Below the pieces are notes generated by a model. It was not told where the DNA came from, ran no database searches, and was given only the letters and a program-made list of their open reading frames with translations. From NCBI GenBank assembly GCA_022508245.1, contig JAFLVO010000003.1, positions 1 through 64,000 on the forward strand: a stretch of 64,000 bases of DNA, given 5' to 3'. A program made the translations under genes and the position numbers. Each line of letters opens with the position of its first letter. Position 1 is the stretch's first letter. Origin of the DNA: Clostridiales bacterium. Lineage in GTDB: Bacteria; Bacillota; Clostridia; Christensenellales; Borkfalkiaceae. Shown here in pieces: positions 55,133 through 64,000 of the stretch.

Positions 55133-56545
55133 ATGAAGATTACTTTGATAGGTTTAGGTGTTTCGGAAGGCGATTTGACCTTAAAAGCCCAAAGCGCACT
55201 TGATAAGGCGGGTGTGATTATCGCCCGCACACAAAGCTGTGAGGGGTTTAAAAGCCTTAAAGGCTACACCGTCCGCACGCTCGACGAAATTTATTCGGGG
55301 TGCAGGAATTTCGATACGCTCAATAAACGGCTTGCCTCCGAGGTTTTAAAGGCTGCGAAAGAGAGCGACGTCTGCTATTGCGTGGACGGAAGCGTCTGCG
55401 AGGACGAGGGATGTAAAATTATCCTTTCAAAGCACAAGGACTGCATTATTATAGACGGCGTTTCAAAGACGTCGCACATAGCTTCGCTTGCCAATCTGAA
55501 AAAAGGCGGGGTGTGCGGAATTTCGGCTTATGCGATAGACGAGCTCAAAAGCTGTCGCGCGGCGGCAGTTTACGATATTGACTGCGACTACATAGCCGGC
55601 AAGGTAAAAGAGCGGCTCTCGGATATTTTCGGTGAGGAAAGAGTTTGCCACTTTGTGCGCGGGAACGAGGTCAAGCGCATTAAAATTTACGAGCTTGACA
55701 GGCAAAAGACTTACGATTTAAGCTGTGCCGTGGCGGTTGAGGAGGACGAGTTCCTCAAAAAGGACAGATTTGACTTTGCCGACCTTGAGGAGCTCATAAA
55801 AATTCTGCGCGCGCCTGGCGGGTGCCCGTGGGATAGGGTTCAGACCTCCGAGAGCATTAAAAACAATATGATAGAGGAAGCCTACGAGCTTGTAGACGCA
55901 ATCGAACGTAACGACGTCGACGGCATGGAGGAAGAGACGGGCGACGTTCTGTTGCAGGCGGCGTTCCACTCGGTTATTCAAGGGGAGCGGGGCGAGTTTA
56001 CGGGCTCGGACGCGCTTACGAGACTTATTAAGAAGCTCATTTTCCGCCACTCGCACATTTTCGGCAATGACAAGGCGGGCGATGGAGCAGAGGCGCTCGG
56101 CGTCTGGGAGAAGAATAAACAAAAGGAAAAGGGGCAGTCAACTTTCGGCGAGAGCGTTGCCGCCGTGCCGAACAACTTTCCCGCGTGTATGCGCGCGCAG
56201 AAGGTGCAAAAGAGAGCGGCGAAATCAGGAATGGATTTTATATCGGCAATTTCGGCTTCGGAAAGTCTTGCGGACGAGCTTACAGAGCTTTTGGACGCGC
56301 TTACGGACGGCAAGGGCGATATTTTCGAGGAGGCGGGCGACGTGCTGTTTTCGGCTGTAAACGTGTGCCGCCATGCGGGCGTGGACTGTGAAGAGGCTCT
56401 GCGGGCTTCAACGAAGAAGTTCTCCGAAAGGTTCATCGAGTGCGAAAAGCAAATAATTGCCGACGGCAAGAATATCACGGATTTGGACGAATTGGAGCTC
56501 AACGTATATTGGGAAAGGGCGAAAAATGTACTTAAAAGCAATTGA
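55133..56545 (+). CDS. mazG: MazG family NTP pyrophosphohydrolase with N-terminal methylase-like domain (YabN type)
   Basis: 'LRAPGGCPWDRVQTSESIKNNMIEEAYELVDAIERNDVDGMEEETGDVLLQAAFH' and a second MazG-like EExxE/D region. Confidence 0.92.
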   Translation: MKITLIGLGVSEGDLTLKAQSALDKAGVIIARTQSCEGFKSLKGYTVRTLDEIYSGCRNFDTLNKRLASEVLKAAKESDVCYCVDGSVCEDEGCKIILSKHKDCIIIDGVSKTSHIASLANLKKGGVCGISAYAIDELKSCRAAAVYDIDCDYIAGKVKERLSDIFGEERVCHFVRGNEVKRIKIYELDRQKTYDLSCAVAVEEDEFLKKDRFDFADLEELIKILRAPGGCPWDRVQTSESIKNNMIEEAYELVDAIERNDVDGMEEETGDVLLQAAFHSVIQGERGEFTGSDALTRLIKKLIFRHSHIFGNDKAGDGAEALGVWEKNKQKEKGQSTFGESVAAVPNNFPACMRAQKVQKRAAKSGMDFISAISASESLADELTELLDALTDGKGDIFEEAGDVLFSAVNVCRHAGVDCEEALRASTKKFSERFIECEKQIIADGKNITDLDELELNVYWERAKNVLKSN

Positions 56546-57467
56546 TATCGGCGGACTACATACAAAAAATAACGTCTTTTTGGCGCCTCTCGCGGGCTAT
56601 ACCAACGCCGTTTTCAGGGAGCTTTGCTACGAGTTGGGTGCGGGACTTACCTTTACCGAGATGGTCAGCGCGAAGGGGCTTTGCTATAAAAGCGAAAAAA
56701 CAAAGGAACTGTTGCAAGTTTTGCCTGAGTACAACGGCATAAAGGCGTGTCAGATTTTCGGCGGCGACCCCGAATATATGAGGAGGGCGTGCGAAAGCGA
56801 GGCTCTTGTCCAATTTGAGCTAATCGACATAAACATGGGCTGTCCGGTTCCCAAAATATATAAAAACGGCGAGGGTTCGTATCTACTTAACGATTTGCGC
56901 CTTGCCGAAAAAATTATTTCCGGGTGTAAAAAGAGCGGAAAGAGGATTTCCGTAAAATTCAGAATAGGAATTGACGAAAAAAATATTGTGAGTACTGAAT
57001 TTGCAAAAATGTGCGAAAGTGCGGGCGCGGATATGATTTGCGTTCACGGCAGGACGCGGGATAAAATTTATGCGGGCGAGGTCAATTTTAAAGAAATAGA
57101 AAAAGCCAAGTCGGCGGTTAAAATACCCGTAATTGCAAACGGCGGAATATTCTCGCTTGCTGACGCGGAGAATATTATGGATAAGACGGGTGCGGACGGT
57201 ATAGCAGTTGCCCGCGGTGCAATGTACAACCCGCGCATCTTTGCGGAAATTACAGGCACGGACGTTGGCGATTTCAAAGAGAAGGTTTTAAAGCAAATTG
57301 AGGCAACGCGTTCACTTTACGGCGAAAGATTTGCCTGTGTGTTTATGCGCAAGATGGTTTCTTTCTATATTAAGGGACAAAAGAACTCGGTGGCAATGCG
57401 AAAGGAGCTGCTTTCGGTTCAAGATACGCATGAGCTCGAGGCTCTGACACGACGAATAGAGTTTTAA
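56526..57467 (+). CDS. dusB: tRNA-dihydrouridine synthase
   Basis: 'NVFLAPLAGYTNAVFRELCYELGAGLTFTEMVSAKGL', 'INMGCPVPKIYKNGEGSYL', 'ICVHGRTRDKIYAGEVNF', 'VIANGGIFS'. Confidence 0.92.
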   Translation: MYLKAIDIGGLHTKNNVFLAPLAGYTNAVFRELCYELGAGLTFTEMVSAKGLCYKSEKTKELLQVLPEYNGIKACQIFGGDPEYMRRACESEALVQFELIDINMGCPVPKIYKNGEGSYLLNDLRLAEKIISGCKKSGKRISVKFRIGIDEKNIVSTEFAKMCESAGADMICVHGRTRDKIYAGEVNFKEIEKAKSAVKIPVIANGGIFSLADAENIMDKTGADGIAVARGAMYNPRIFAEITGTDVGDFKEKVLKQIEATRSLYGERFACVFMRKMVSFYIKGQKNSVAMRKELLSVQDTHELEALTRRIEF

Positions 57468-57477
57468 AATGGAATGT

Positions 57478-57513
57478 AAAAACGGCGAAATTCGACGGAT
57501 TTCGCCGTTTTAT
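57478..57513. terminator. Terminator hairpin after dus
   Basis: AAAACGGCGAAAT-TCGACGG-ATTTCGCCGTTTT. Confidence 0.75.
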
Positions 57514-57554
57514 TTTACTTTACGACAGCCTTTCACAGCTATAATACCCTTACG

Positions 57555-58346
57555 ATGCAAGTTTACGCGGAGCTCGCCGTAATTGAAAATTTCTGTATGG
57601 ATTTTACTTTGCTGTACGCGGCAAAGACGGCTGTTAAAAACAGAGCGGGAGTGGGGCGGATTGCCCTGTCCGCCGCTTTCGGGGCATTGTTTGCCGTCGT
57701 GTTCCCGCTGTTTAAAACGGGAGAGATTATTGCGCTCGTTTTGAAAATCATTTCGGGAATTTTGCTCTGTTTGATTGCGGGGAAGTTTGACGGCTTTAAG
57801 TGCCTTATAAAGTTTACCGGCGCTTTTTTGATTTTGAGTGCTTGTCTTGCGGGAGTGCTCTTTGGGCTGTTCAATTTGACGGGCTGGAGCTATGAGACAG
57901 GCGAAGGGTTTTTAATTTCATCAGTGCCGATAGGTATCCCGATGCTATTTTCGCTTTTAGTTATAATAGGCGCAAAAAGGCTTGCCATAAGGCTTAAAAA
58001 AACGCACAAAAACGACGTTATTTGCCGCATATATGCGGGTCAATTGCGTGCGGAGGTCAAGGGGTTTTTCGACAGTGGCAATAAGGTTTATATAAAAGGC
58101 GCGCCTGTTTGCGTGGTTCCCGAAGAGGTTGCAATTAAACTTTCCGAAAAAGTGCGAATAAACGAAAGCGTAAAAATACATACTGTTGCAGGGAGCGAAA
58201 TTATGAACGTTTTTACTTGCGACAGACTCGAAGTGGACTTCGGCGAGAGCGTTAAAAATTATAAAGATATTAAAATAGGCGTAAGCCCGCAAAAAATTAA
58301 TATGGCGGTGCTGCATTGCGACCTTTTGGAGAGCGGAAATGTTTGA
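57555..58346 (+). CDS. spoIIGA: Sporulation sigma-E factor-processing peptidase
   Basis: '[23 protein letters not shown]', aspartyl-protease-like '[18 protein letters not shown]'; directly upstream of sigE. Confidence 0.9.
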   Translation: MQVYAELAVIENFCMDFTLLYAAKTAVKNRAGVGRIALSAAFGALFAVVFPLFKTGEIIALVLKIISGILLCLIAGKFDGFKCLIKFTGAFLILSACLAGVLFGLFNLTGWSYETGEGFLISSVPIGIPMLFSLLVIIGAKRLAIRLKKTHKNDVICRIYAGQLRAEVKGFFDSGNKVYIKGAPVCVVPEEVAIKLSEKVRINESVKIHTVAGSEIMNVFTCDRLEVDFGESVKNYKDIKIGVSPQKINMAVLHCDLLESGNV

Positions 58347-59037
58347 AAAAATCAAAAGCCTACTTTTATCACTTTTCGGCAAAAACACACTCGATTACAT
58401 ATGCGGAACGGAGGCGCTCCCTCTGCCCCTTTCGCAGGAGGAAGAAAGCGACAGAATTTCACTTTTGGAGAGCGGCGACGAGGGGGCAAAACGCGAGCTT
58501 GTAGAGCACAATTTAAGGCTTGTGGTGTATATTGCAAAAAAGTTCGAGGGTTCGGGCGCGGACGGCGATGACTTGGTTTCCGTGGGTACGATTGGGCTTA
58601 TTAAGGCAATAAATTCATTTAAGTCGGACAAGAATATCAAGCTTGCAACCTACGCCTCCAGGTGCATAGAAAACGAAATTTTAATGTATTTGAGGCGCAT
58701 GAGCAGGTTAAAGCAGGAAGTGAGCTTTGACGAGCCGCTTAATACAGACTGGGAGGGCAACGAACTACTATTATCCGACGTAATGGGCACGGACGCCGAC
58801 AGCGTGTATTCGGATATAGAGGGAGGCGTCGAGCGAGAGCTTTTGAAGGCGTCGCTTGAAAAGCTGACACCCAGGGAAAAGAAAATTATGCGCATGCGTT
58901 TCGGACTTGACGGTGGCGAAGGCATGACTCAAAAGGACGTTGCCGACACTCTCGGCATATCCCAAAGCTACATATCAAGGCTCGAAAAAAAGATAATTTC
59001 AAAACTTAAAAAAGACATATCAAAACAGATAGAATAA
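58339..59037 (+). CDS. sigE: RNA polymerase sporulation sigma factor SigE
   Basis: '[41 protein letters not shown]', '[36 protein letters not shown]'. Confidence 0.96.
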   Translation: MFEKIKSLLLSLFGKNTLDYICGTEALPLPLSQEEESDRISLLESGDEGAKRELVEHNLRLVVYIAKKFEGSGADGDDLVSVGTIGLIKAINSFKSDKNIKLATYASRCIENEILMYLRRMSRLKQEVSFDEPLNTDWEGNELLLSDVMGTDADSVYSDIEGGVERELLKASLEKLTPREKKIMRMRFGLDGGEGMTQKDVADTLGISQSYISRLEKKIISKLKKDISKQIE

Positions 59038-59122
59038 TGCGTTAGTTAGGACATATTACGGGGGCAATTTATAGATTAACCCTAAAAAACGACTTATTGT
59101 ACATAAATTTAAGGGGGATTTT

Positions 59123-59893
59123 ATGTTACAGAAAGTCGTTATTTGCGGCGTGGATACGTCGGGCTTGCCTCTTTTATCGCAAAAGGAGCAGGAGGAGCTA
59201 ATGATAAAACTGAAGGCGGGCGACAGCGCGGCGCGGGAGAGATTTATAGTCGGGAATATGCGGCTTGTTTTATCGCTCGTACGCAGGTTCTGGGCTAAGC
59301 GAGCTAACGCGGACGACGTGTTTCAGGCAGGGTGCGTTGGGCTTATTAAAGCTATCGACAACTTCAATCTGTCGGTGGGCGTAAAGTTTTCAACCTACGC
59401 CGTACCAATGATTTTGGGGGAAATCAAAAGATATCTGCGTGACGGAAATTCTCTGCGTGTCTCGCGTTCGATAAGAGATACCGCCTACCAAATTTTAAAG
59501 GTGCGGGAAAAATTAGAGGTGGACGATGAGGACGTAACCTACGATAAAATTGCAAGCGAGATGAATATTGCGGTTTCGGAAGTCGCCTACGCGCTTGACG
59601 CTATTTCAGACCCCGTCAGTCTTTACGACCCGGTGTACAACAAGCAGGGCGACACACTTCTTCTAATGGACCAGATTTACGACGAAAAGAACAACGATGA
59701 AATCTGGACGGAGAGGGCGGCGCTCTATGAGGCAATTGCCCGCTTGGAGGACAGAGAAAAGACAATACTTTTATTGAGATATTTCGAGGGCAAAACCCAA
59801 ACGGAAATTTCCTCCGAAGTTGGGATATCTCAAGCCCAGGTTTCGCGCCTTGAAAAAAGTGCGTTAAAGAGAATTAAAGCCTGCATTTCATAA
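59123..59893 (+). CDS. sigG: RNA polymerase sporulation sigma factor SigG
   Basis: 'VVICGVDTSGLPLLSQKEQEELM', 'FIVGNMRLVLSLVRRFW', 'LRVSRSIRDTAYQIL', follows spoIIGA-sigE. Confidence 0.96.
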   Translation: MLQKVVICGVDTSGLPLLSQKEQEELMIKLKAGDSAARERFIVGNMRLVLSLVRRFWAKRANADDVFQAGCVGLIKAIDNFNLSVGVKFSTYAVPMILGEIKRYLRDGNSLRVSRSIRDTAYQILKVREKLEVDDEDVTYDKIASEMNIAVSEVAYALDAISDPVSLYDPVYNKQGDTLLLMDQIYDEKNNDEIWTERAALYEAIARLEDREKTILLLRYFEGKTQTEISSEVGISQAQVSRLEKSALKRIKACIS

Positions 59894-59894
59894 T

Positions 59895-59934
59895 AAAAAA
59901 GCGGGAAACGGTTTTAGCCGTTTCCCGCTTTTTT
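59895..59934. terminator. Bidirectional terminator
   Basis: AAAAAAGCGGGAAACGG-TTTTA-GCCGTTTCCCGCTTTTTT between convergent genes. Confidence 0.85.
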
Positions 59935-59948
59935 ATTTGTTAGTTTAA

Positions 59949-62021
59949 TTACTTATTCATTACCGTCTTTTCGATGGCGTGGAGCAAGTTATCAATGTTG
60001 AGCGGTTTATTGAGATGTGCGTTCATACCGTTTTTAGCCGAAAGCCTTTTGTCGCTTTCAAACGCGTTTGCCGAAAGTGCAATAATGGGTATGTTGGCAA
60101 TTGCGGGGTCGGGGAGGGCGCGTATTCCCTCGGTCGCCTGCCAGCCGTCCATTACGGGCATCTGGATATCCATAAGTACGAAGAGGTATTCATCGGGCTT
60201 TGCAACTGCCATTTTATCAACGGCAATCTTTCCGTTTTCGGCGGGCTCTACAATGAGTCCCAAGTCCTCCAAAAGCTCTGTCTCGATTTCAAGGTTAATC
60301 TCGTTATCTTCGACAAGTAGCAGCTTTTTTCCCTTTATGAATTCATCAACATCGTCCGCGCTTGCAGATGTTTCCTGCTTTTTGGGAAGCTTAAAGCTCA
60401 AATTGACGGTAAATATGCTTCCTACGCCCACTTGACTCTCTGCGGTAATTGTTCCGCCCATGCTGTCGATAATCTGTTTTGCGATAGTAAGACCCAAGCC
60501 GCTTCCGAAAACTCCGCTCAAGGTCGAGTTGTATTCTCTCTCGAAGGGCTCGAATATCTTTTCAAGCGCCTCCTGCGCAATACCCACGCCCGTGTCGTGC
60601 ACTACAAAGCGATAGGTAACGAACTCGGCAGAGGGGGAGACGCTCTCCTCCATTATGAAATTGACCGTTCCTCCGTTGCCGGTGTATTTAACTGCGTTGG
60701 TTGCAAGATTTAAAAGTATTTGCTTGAGCTGCTCAACGTCGGCGTAAACCTCGGGATGCAAAATGCCGCGGTGTTCAAGCGTGAAATTTATGTTCTTTTT
60801 CTTGGCAACGGGGGCAACCTCGTCGTAAATCCCCGCCACGACTTCCTCCAAATTGCAGAGCTCCTCGTTGAGGTGGAAATCCTGGGATTCGAGATAAGAA
60901 ATTTCAAGCACCTTGTCTACGAGGTCTAAAAGCTGTTTGCCCGCGTCACTTACGCTTTGTAGGTGTCTGGCAATTATTTCTTTGTCGTCGATATGCTTTT
61001 TAGCAAGCTCGGTATATCCAAAGAGCGCGTTTAAAGGGGTGCGCATATCGTGCGAAATGTTCGAAAGGAAGGAGTTCTTCGCAATATTGGCTATTTTTGC
61101 CTCTTTAAGCGCGTTTTCGAGCAGGGTCTTTTTCTGCCTTTCCTGCTCAAGTTCATCGCCTATATTTCTTGAACCGATGATGATATGCGAAATGCGACCG
61201 TAGTTTTTAGCGTCAACTATTCTTAATTGCATATACTGAATTTCGTCGCCGAACAGGCAGTTGAAGTTGGCGTAAAAGGTGCGGCTTTGGGAGAGCATCT
61301 TGCGGATGTAATCGGGGGAAAGTATGTTGCGGATTCTTTGCTGATCGTCGGGATGAACCCAAGACTTAACAAAGTCTTCTATGACCCAGCTGTAAGATTT
61401 GGCTTTAATTTCGCCGTCAAACTGCTTTGTGAGCCTTTTGCTCATTCTGTACGGAGTAATGCGGTCGGCGTCGAGGTCTGCGTATAAAATGGAATCGTAC
61501 TCCAAGCTCAAGCCCTCGATAACTTCAAGCTTTTGTAAACGCTCTTGCTGCCTTTTTGCGGTCTTGTCGGTCGAGTCGGTAATAAATACGTAGTATATAT
61601 CTCCGACGTTCGTGCGTAGAAAGTGCCCGTAGTCCTCAACCTGACGGATATTGCCCTTTTTGGTTAAGATGCGATACTCCACATAGTCGAGGTTGTCGCC
61701 ACCGGTTAAAATTTGGTGTTCAATGCTGTTTACTACCTCTTCGTAGTCCTCGCGGTACACAATCCCTTTAAAGGTGTTGCCCGTGTAAGCGATAAACTCC
61801 TTGCTGTCTGCACACTCGAAAATGCGGATAAGAGCCTTGTTGGCGTAAATAATTTCCTCGCTTTTATCGGCGCGGTAAATTAGGAAACCACCCGGAAGGT
61901 GGTCGATAAATTTTTTGAATTTATTAAAAGCCTCTATTTGTGCCGAAGTGAAATTTCCTTTGCCGTTGGAAACGAGAAGGGGGAGCATGTCTTCAATCAT
62001 TCCGTATTCTCTGTCGCCCAT
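59949..62021 (-). CDS. PAS-containing hybrid sensor histidine kinase / response regulator
   Basis: PAS-like repeats; 'FLSNISHDMRTPLNALFGY'; 'NLATNAVKYTGNGG'; 'GSGLGLTIAKQIID'; receiver 'LLLVEDNEINLEI...LFVLMDIQMPVMDGW'. Confidence 0.93.
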   Translation of the reverse strand: MGDREYGMIEDMLPLLVSNGKGNFTSAQIEAFNKFKKFIDHLPGGFLIYRADKSEEIIYANKALIRIFECADSKEFIAYTGNTFKGIVYREDYEEVVNSIEHQILTGGDNLDYVEYRILTKKGNIRQVEDYGHFLRTNVGDIYYVFITDSTDKTAKRQQERLQKLEVIEGLSLEYDSILYADLDADRITPYRMSKRLTKQFDGEIKAKSYSWVIEDFVKSWVHPDDQQRIRNILSPDYIRKMLSQSRTFYANFNCLFGDEIQYMQLRIVDAKNYGRISHIIIGSRNIGDELEQERQKKTLLENALKEAKIANIAKNSFLSNISHDMRTPLNALFGYTELAKKHIDDKEIIARHLQSVSDAGKQLLDLVDKVLEISYLESQDFHLNEELCNLEEVVAGIYDEVAPVAKKKNINFTLEHRGILHPEVYADVEQLKQILLNLATNAVKYTGNGGTVNFIMEESVSPSAEFVTYRFVVHDTGVGIAQEALEKIFEPFEREYNSTLSGVFGSGLGLTIAKQIIDSMGGTITAESQVGVGSIFTVNLSFKLPKKQETSASADDVDEFIKGKKLLLVEDNEINLEIETELLEDLGLIVEPAENGKIAVDKMAVAKPDEYLFVLMDIQMPVMDGWQATEGIRALPDPAIANIPIIALSANAFESDKRLSAKNGMNAHLNKPLNIDNLLHAIEKTVMNK

Positions 62022-62201
62022 GGTTGTAACCTCTGTTTACTCCGTAAATTCTTTTCCAAAATTTTACTACAAGACAAACGGTTTGTCAACAACAAAAGCG
62101 CGCAAATGCGCATTTATAGCGCGATAAAGCGTCTTAATTCGGCGTGAGTGATTTTACACTTTTGTGGTGGTATGGTATACTTAAAAGGTAATGGAGGGAG
62201 T

Positions 62202-62810
62202 ATGCTTTATTTTACTGCACCGTACGAGGACAGAGAAAAAGTCGCCGCTCTTGGTGCGAAGTGGGAATTTTCCAAGTGGCGCTGGTGCGTTGAGGAGAGA
62301 AAAGATTACGCCAAATTTTCAAAATGGCTGGACGGTTCGCTCGTTTTTGACGAGCTGTTCATTTTAAGTGCGGAGGCGGTCTGTCACAATTGCGGGGCAA
62401 AGACAAAAGTTGCCGCCCTCGCAGTTGGGGCGTATTCAGAAAACTTCGAGCCAAAAATATACGGAGAGGGCGAGCTGAATATTTTATACGGGTTTGAAAA
62501 TGTTTCGGGCGGACTTTCAGAGTATCTGAAGGCAAACTTTTCTGTAAAAAAACGGTTTTATCAGCCGTACGGCTATAAGTATCTTGTAAACGGCTGCACA
62601 AAATGCGACGAAATAATTTCCGACGACAGCCTGTTTTGCGAGGAGATCTCTCCGTTTTATATAAGTTCGGAGAAAAAAGCCGATAATCTTAAAATCACAA
62701 AGGTGAGACTATGCGGCGACGGCGTGCTGAACGCAAGGGTAAGATTAGCTTTTGACAGAAAACTGTTTAAAAACCTGCCCTCGACAGGGGGAATCGATAT
62801 TAAATTTTAA
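62202..62810 (+). CDS. Uncharacterised protein with N-terminal DUF5710-like domain
   Basis: 'LYFTAPYEDREKVAALGAKWEFSKWRWCVEERKDYAKFSKWL', internal Cys pairs 'CHNC' and 'CTKC'. Confidence 0.65.
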   Translation: MLYFTAPYEDREKVAALGAKWEFSKWRWCVEERKDYAKFSKWLDGSLVFDELFILSAEAVCHNCGAKTKVAALAVGAYSENFEPKIYGEGELNILYGFENVSGGLSEYLKANFSVKKRFYQPYGYKYLVNGCTKCDEIISDDSLFCEEISPFYISSEKKADNLKITKVRLCGDGVLNARVRLAFDRKLFKNLPSTGGIDIKF

Positions 62811-62939
62811 CTTACTCGGCGGCTTTTGGACAGACGTTAAACTGCTCGCAGTTACCTTTTTAGGAAAGTAAAAAACAGTTTACAAACTGCGCGCAAGCTG
62901 TTATAATAATAGTAAGAAACAATAAGGAGCGAGTAAATT

Positions 62940-63503
62940 ATGTGTACTGCTGACTGGATTGCCATAGGCGTTGTTGCAGGGTGTCTTCTGCTTGGCGCAC
63001 TCTTGGGCTTTGGTAAGCTTCTCTCCTTTTTAACCAATAAAATTTTCGGCAAAATTACGGCGCTGTTTGTCTGCTATACCTTCGGCGGCATGATTATAAA
63101 TATAGGCTTCGTGCAGGATTTTCTTGTCAAGATTGCCTCGCTTTGGTCTGGCGGAGATAATTTCTTCCTCGCATTTCTGACTAAAATCCACCTCGAAGTT
63201 ATAGTTTTCTATATAATTTTGTTTATTGCCGTATTCTTTATTTTAAAGCTGCTTGCGCTGCTTGCAAAAGCTATTCTCGAAATCAAGGTTTTGCCCCTTA
63301 AGATAATAAATAAAGTTGGCGGCGCGCTGCTTCTTACCGCAACGGGCGTGCTCATCGGGCTGTTTGTATTCCAGATTATTGCCTGGGTGGGCGGAGAAAC
63401 GGCGGTAAACCTTTTGGAAAGCTTAAACGGCAGCGTGTTCGGACTGGATAAGCTTTTCCTCAACAACCCGCTTTTGGGACTTGTAGACATTGTCAAAGGT
63501 TAA
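62940..63503 (+). CDS. CvpA-like membrane protein
   Basis: 187 aa with four hydrophobic segments in a CvpA-like arrangement; RBS 'AAGGAGCG'. Confidence 0.5.
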   Translation: MCTADWIAIGVVAGCLLLGALLGFGKLLSFLTNKIFGKITALFVCYTFGGMIINIGFVQDFLVKIASLWSGGDNFFLAFLTKIHLEVIVFYIILFIAVFFILKLLALLAKAILEIKVLPLKIINKVGGALLLTATGVLIGLFVFQIIAWVGGETAVNLLESLNGSVFGLDKLFLNNPLLGLVDIVKG

Positions 63504-63523
63504 AACTTATTATATAATTAAAG

Positions 63524-63556
63524 GCGCGCTCCAAAATCACACTTTTTGGAGCGCGC
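63524..63556 (+). terminator. Terminator-like hairpin after the CvpA-like gene
   Basis: GCGCGCTCCAAAA-TCACACT-TTTTGGAGCGCGC. Confidence 0.65.
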
Positions 63557-63799
63557 ACTCAATTTGCGAACCCTTTCGGCTCACTGGAAGTGAATGCCCG
63601 TATTTTTATTATTGTTTGCTCTTAAAGTTTGCGGGCAGAGAAACACAGTTTCTCAAAATCACGAAAAATTGCTTACGCAGGATAGTAAGCAAATTTTGTA
63701 AACTTGAATTTTTTTATGCAGGAGGTAATTAGGAATTGTCTCCTGCATATATTTATATAAATGCATATATTGAAATCTGCGGGTACGGTGCGCGCATAA

Positions 63800-64000
63800 A
63801 TGGAAATAACCTTTTCGGAACTCAAACAAAGGGATGTAATAAATTTGATAGACGGCAAGCACATGGGCAAGGTGTGCGATATTTCGTTTACCTTTCCCAA
63901 GGGCGACGTGCTCGGCTTTACCGTTACGGGCTGCAAAGGGTTCAGATTTTCCAAGCAGGAAATTTTTCTGCCCATAAAGAGCGTTGTAAAGATAGGGCAG
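63800..64000 (+). CDS. YlmC/YmxH-type PRC-barrel sporulation protein, 3'-truncated by the window edge
   Basis: 'MEITFSELKQRDVINLIDGKHMGKVCDISFTFPKGDVLGFTV'; open to the window end; not in the ORF track. Confidence 0.75.
   Translation, partial: MEITFSELKQRDVINLIDGKHMGKVCDISFTFPKGDVLGFTVTGCKGFRFSKQEIFLPIKSVVKIGQ

Noticed and set aside
59949-62021. Hybrid histidine kinase as partner of the island phosphorelay
   Set aside because: It has its own receiver, lies in the core flank with core composition, and is about 8 kb away; ordinary hybrid sensor kinase.
1-64000. CRISPR arrays, rRNA, tRNA
   Set aside because: No regularly spaced direct repeats and no recognisable tRNA/rRNA signature seen on either strand by eye; a tRNAscan/Infernal run would be needed to be certain.

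Overview
This looks like a chromosomal window from a spore-forming Clostridia-type Firmicute. The flanks (about 0.5-26.6 kb and 53.0-64 kb) are dense, moderate-GC core genome with many sporulation and germination genes: spmAB, a spoIVFA-like/spoIVFB pair, gerA/B/C, cotF-like, spoVT, spoVB, spoIIGA-sigE-sigG and ylmC. Housekeeping genes there include metG, tatD, rsmA, trmB, argF, queH, hslO, mazG and dus. Between the cotF-like gene and spoVT lies a visibly AT-richer accessory island (about 26.7-52.95 kb). From left to right it holds: a truncated chimeric SpoVT/AbrB N-terminus; an AAA+/DUF4143 ATPase; a small basic ORF; an uncharacterised gene; a Fic protein; a seven-gene co-directional operon (HTH, GHKL ATPase, nuclease-like, type III Mod-like methylase, type III Res-like helicase/nuclease, SNF2 helicase, sacsin-type GHKL/Cys-cluster protein); a frame-broken gene; a three-gene operon (m5C methylase, a protein with a MutL/MORC-type and a histidine-kinase-type GHKL domain, and a protein with a receiver-like domain); and a prophage morphogenesis remnant (MuF-toxin, putative immunity, GP20-like start). 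The strongest candidate for an undescribed system is the m5C methylase + dual-GHKL kinase + receiver-like operon at 45.6-51.35 kb, which looks like a methylase-coupled phosphorelay. The seven-gene operon at 31.6-44.4 kb is a second strong candidate, resembling Hma/type III restriction layouts. Outside the island, an approximately 33-bp dispersed intergenic element occurs eight times, and an MsmX-like ABC ATPase has lost its Q-loop, signature and H-loop residues. All family calls are from reading the sequence by eye; no database search was run.
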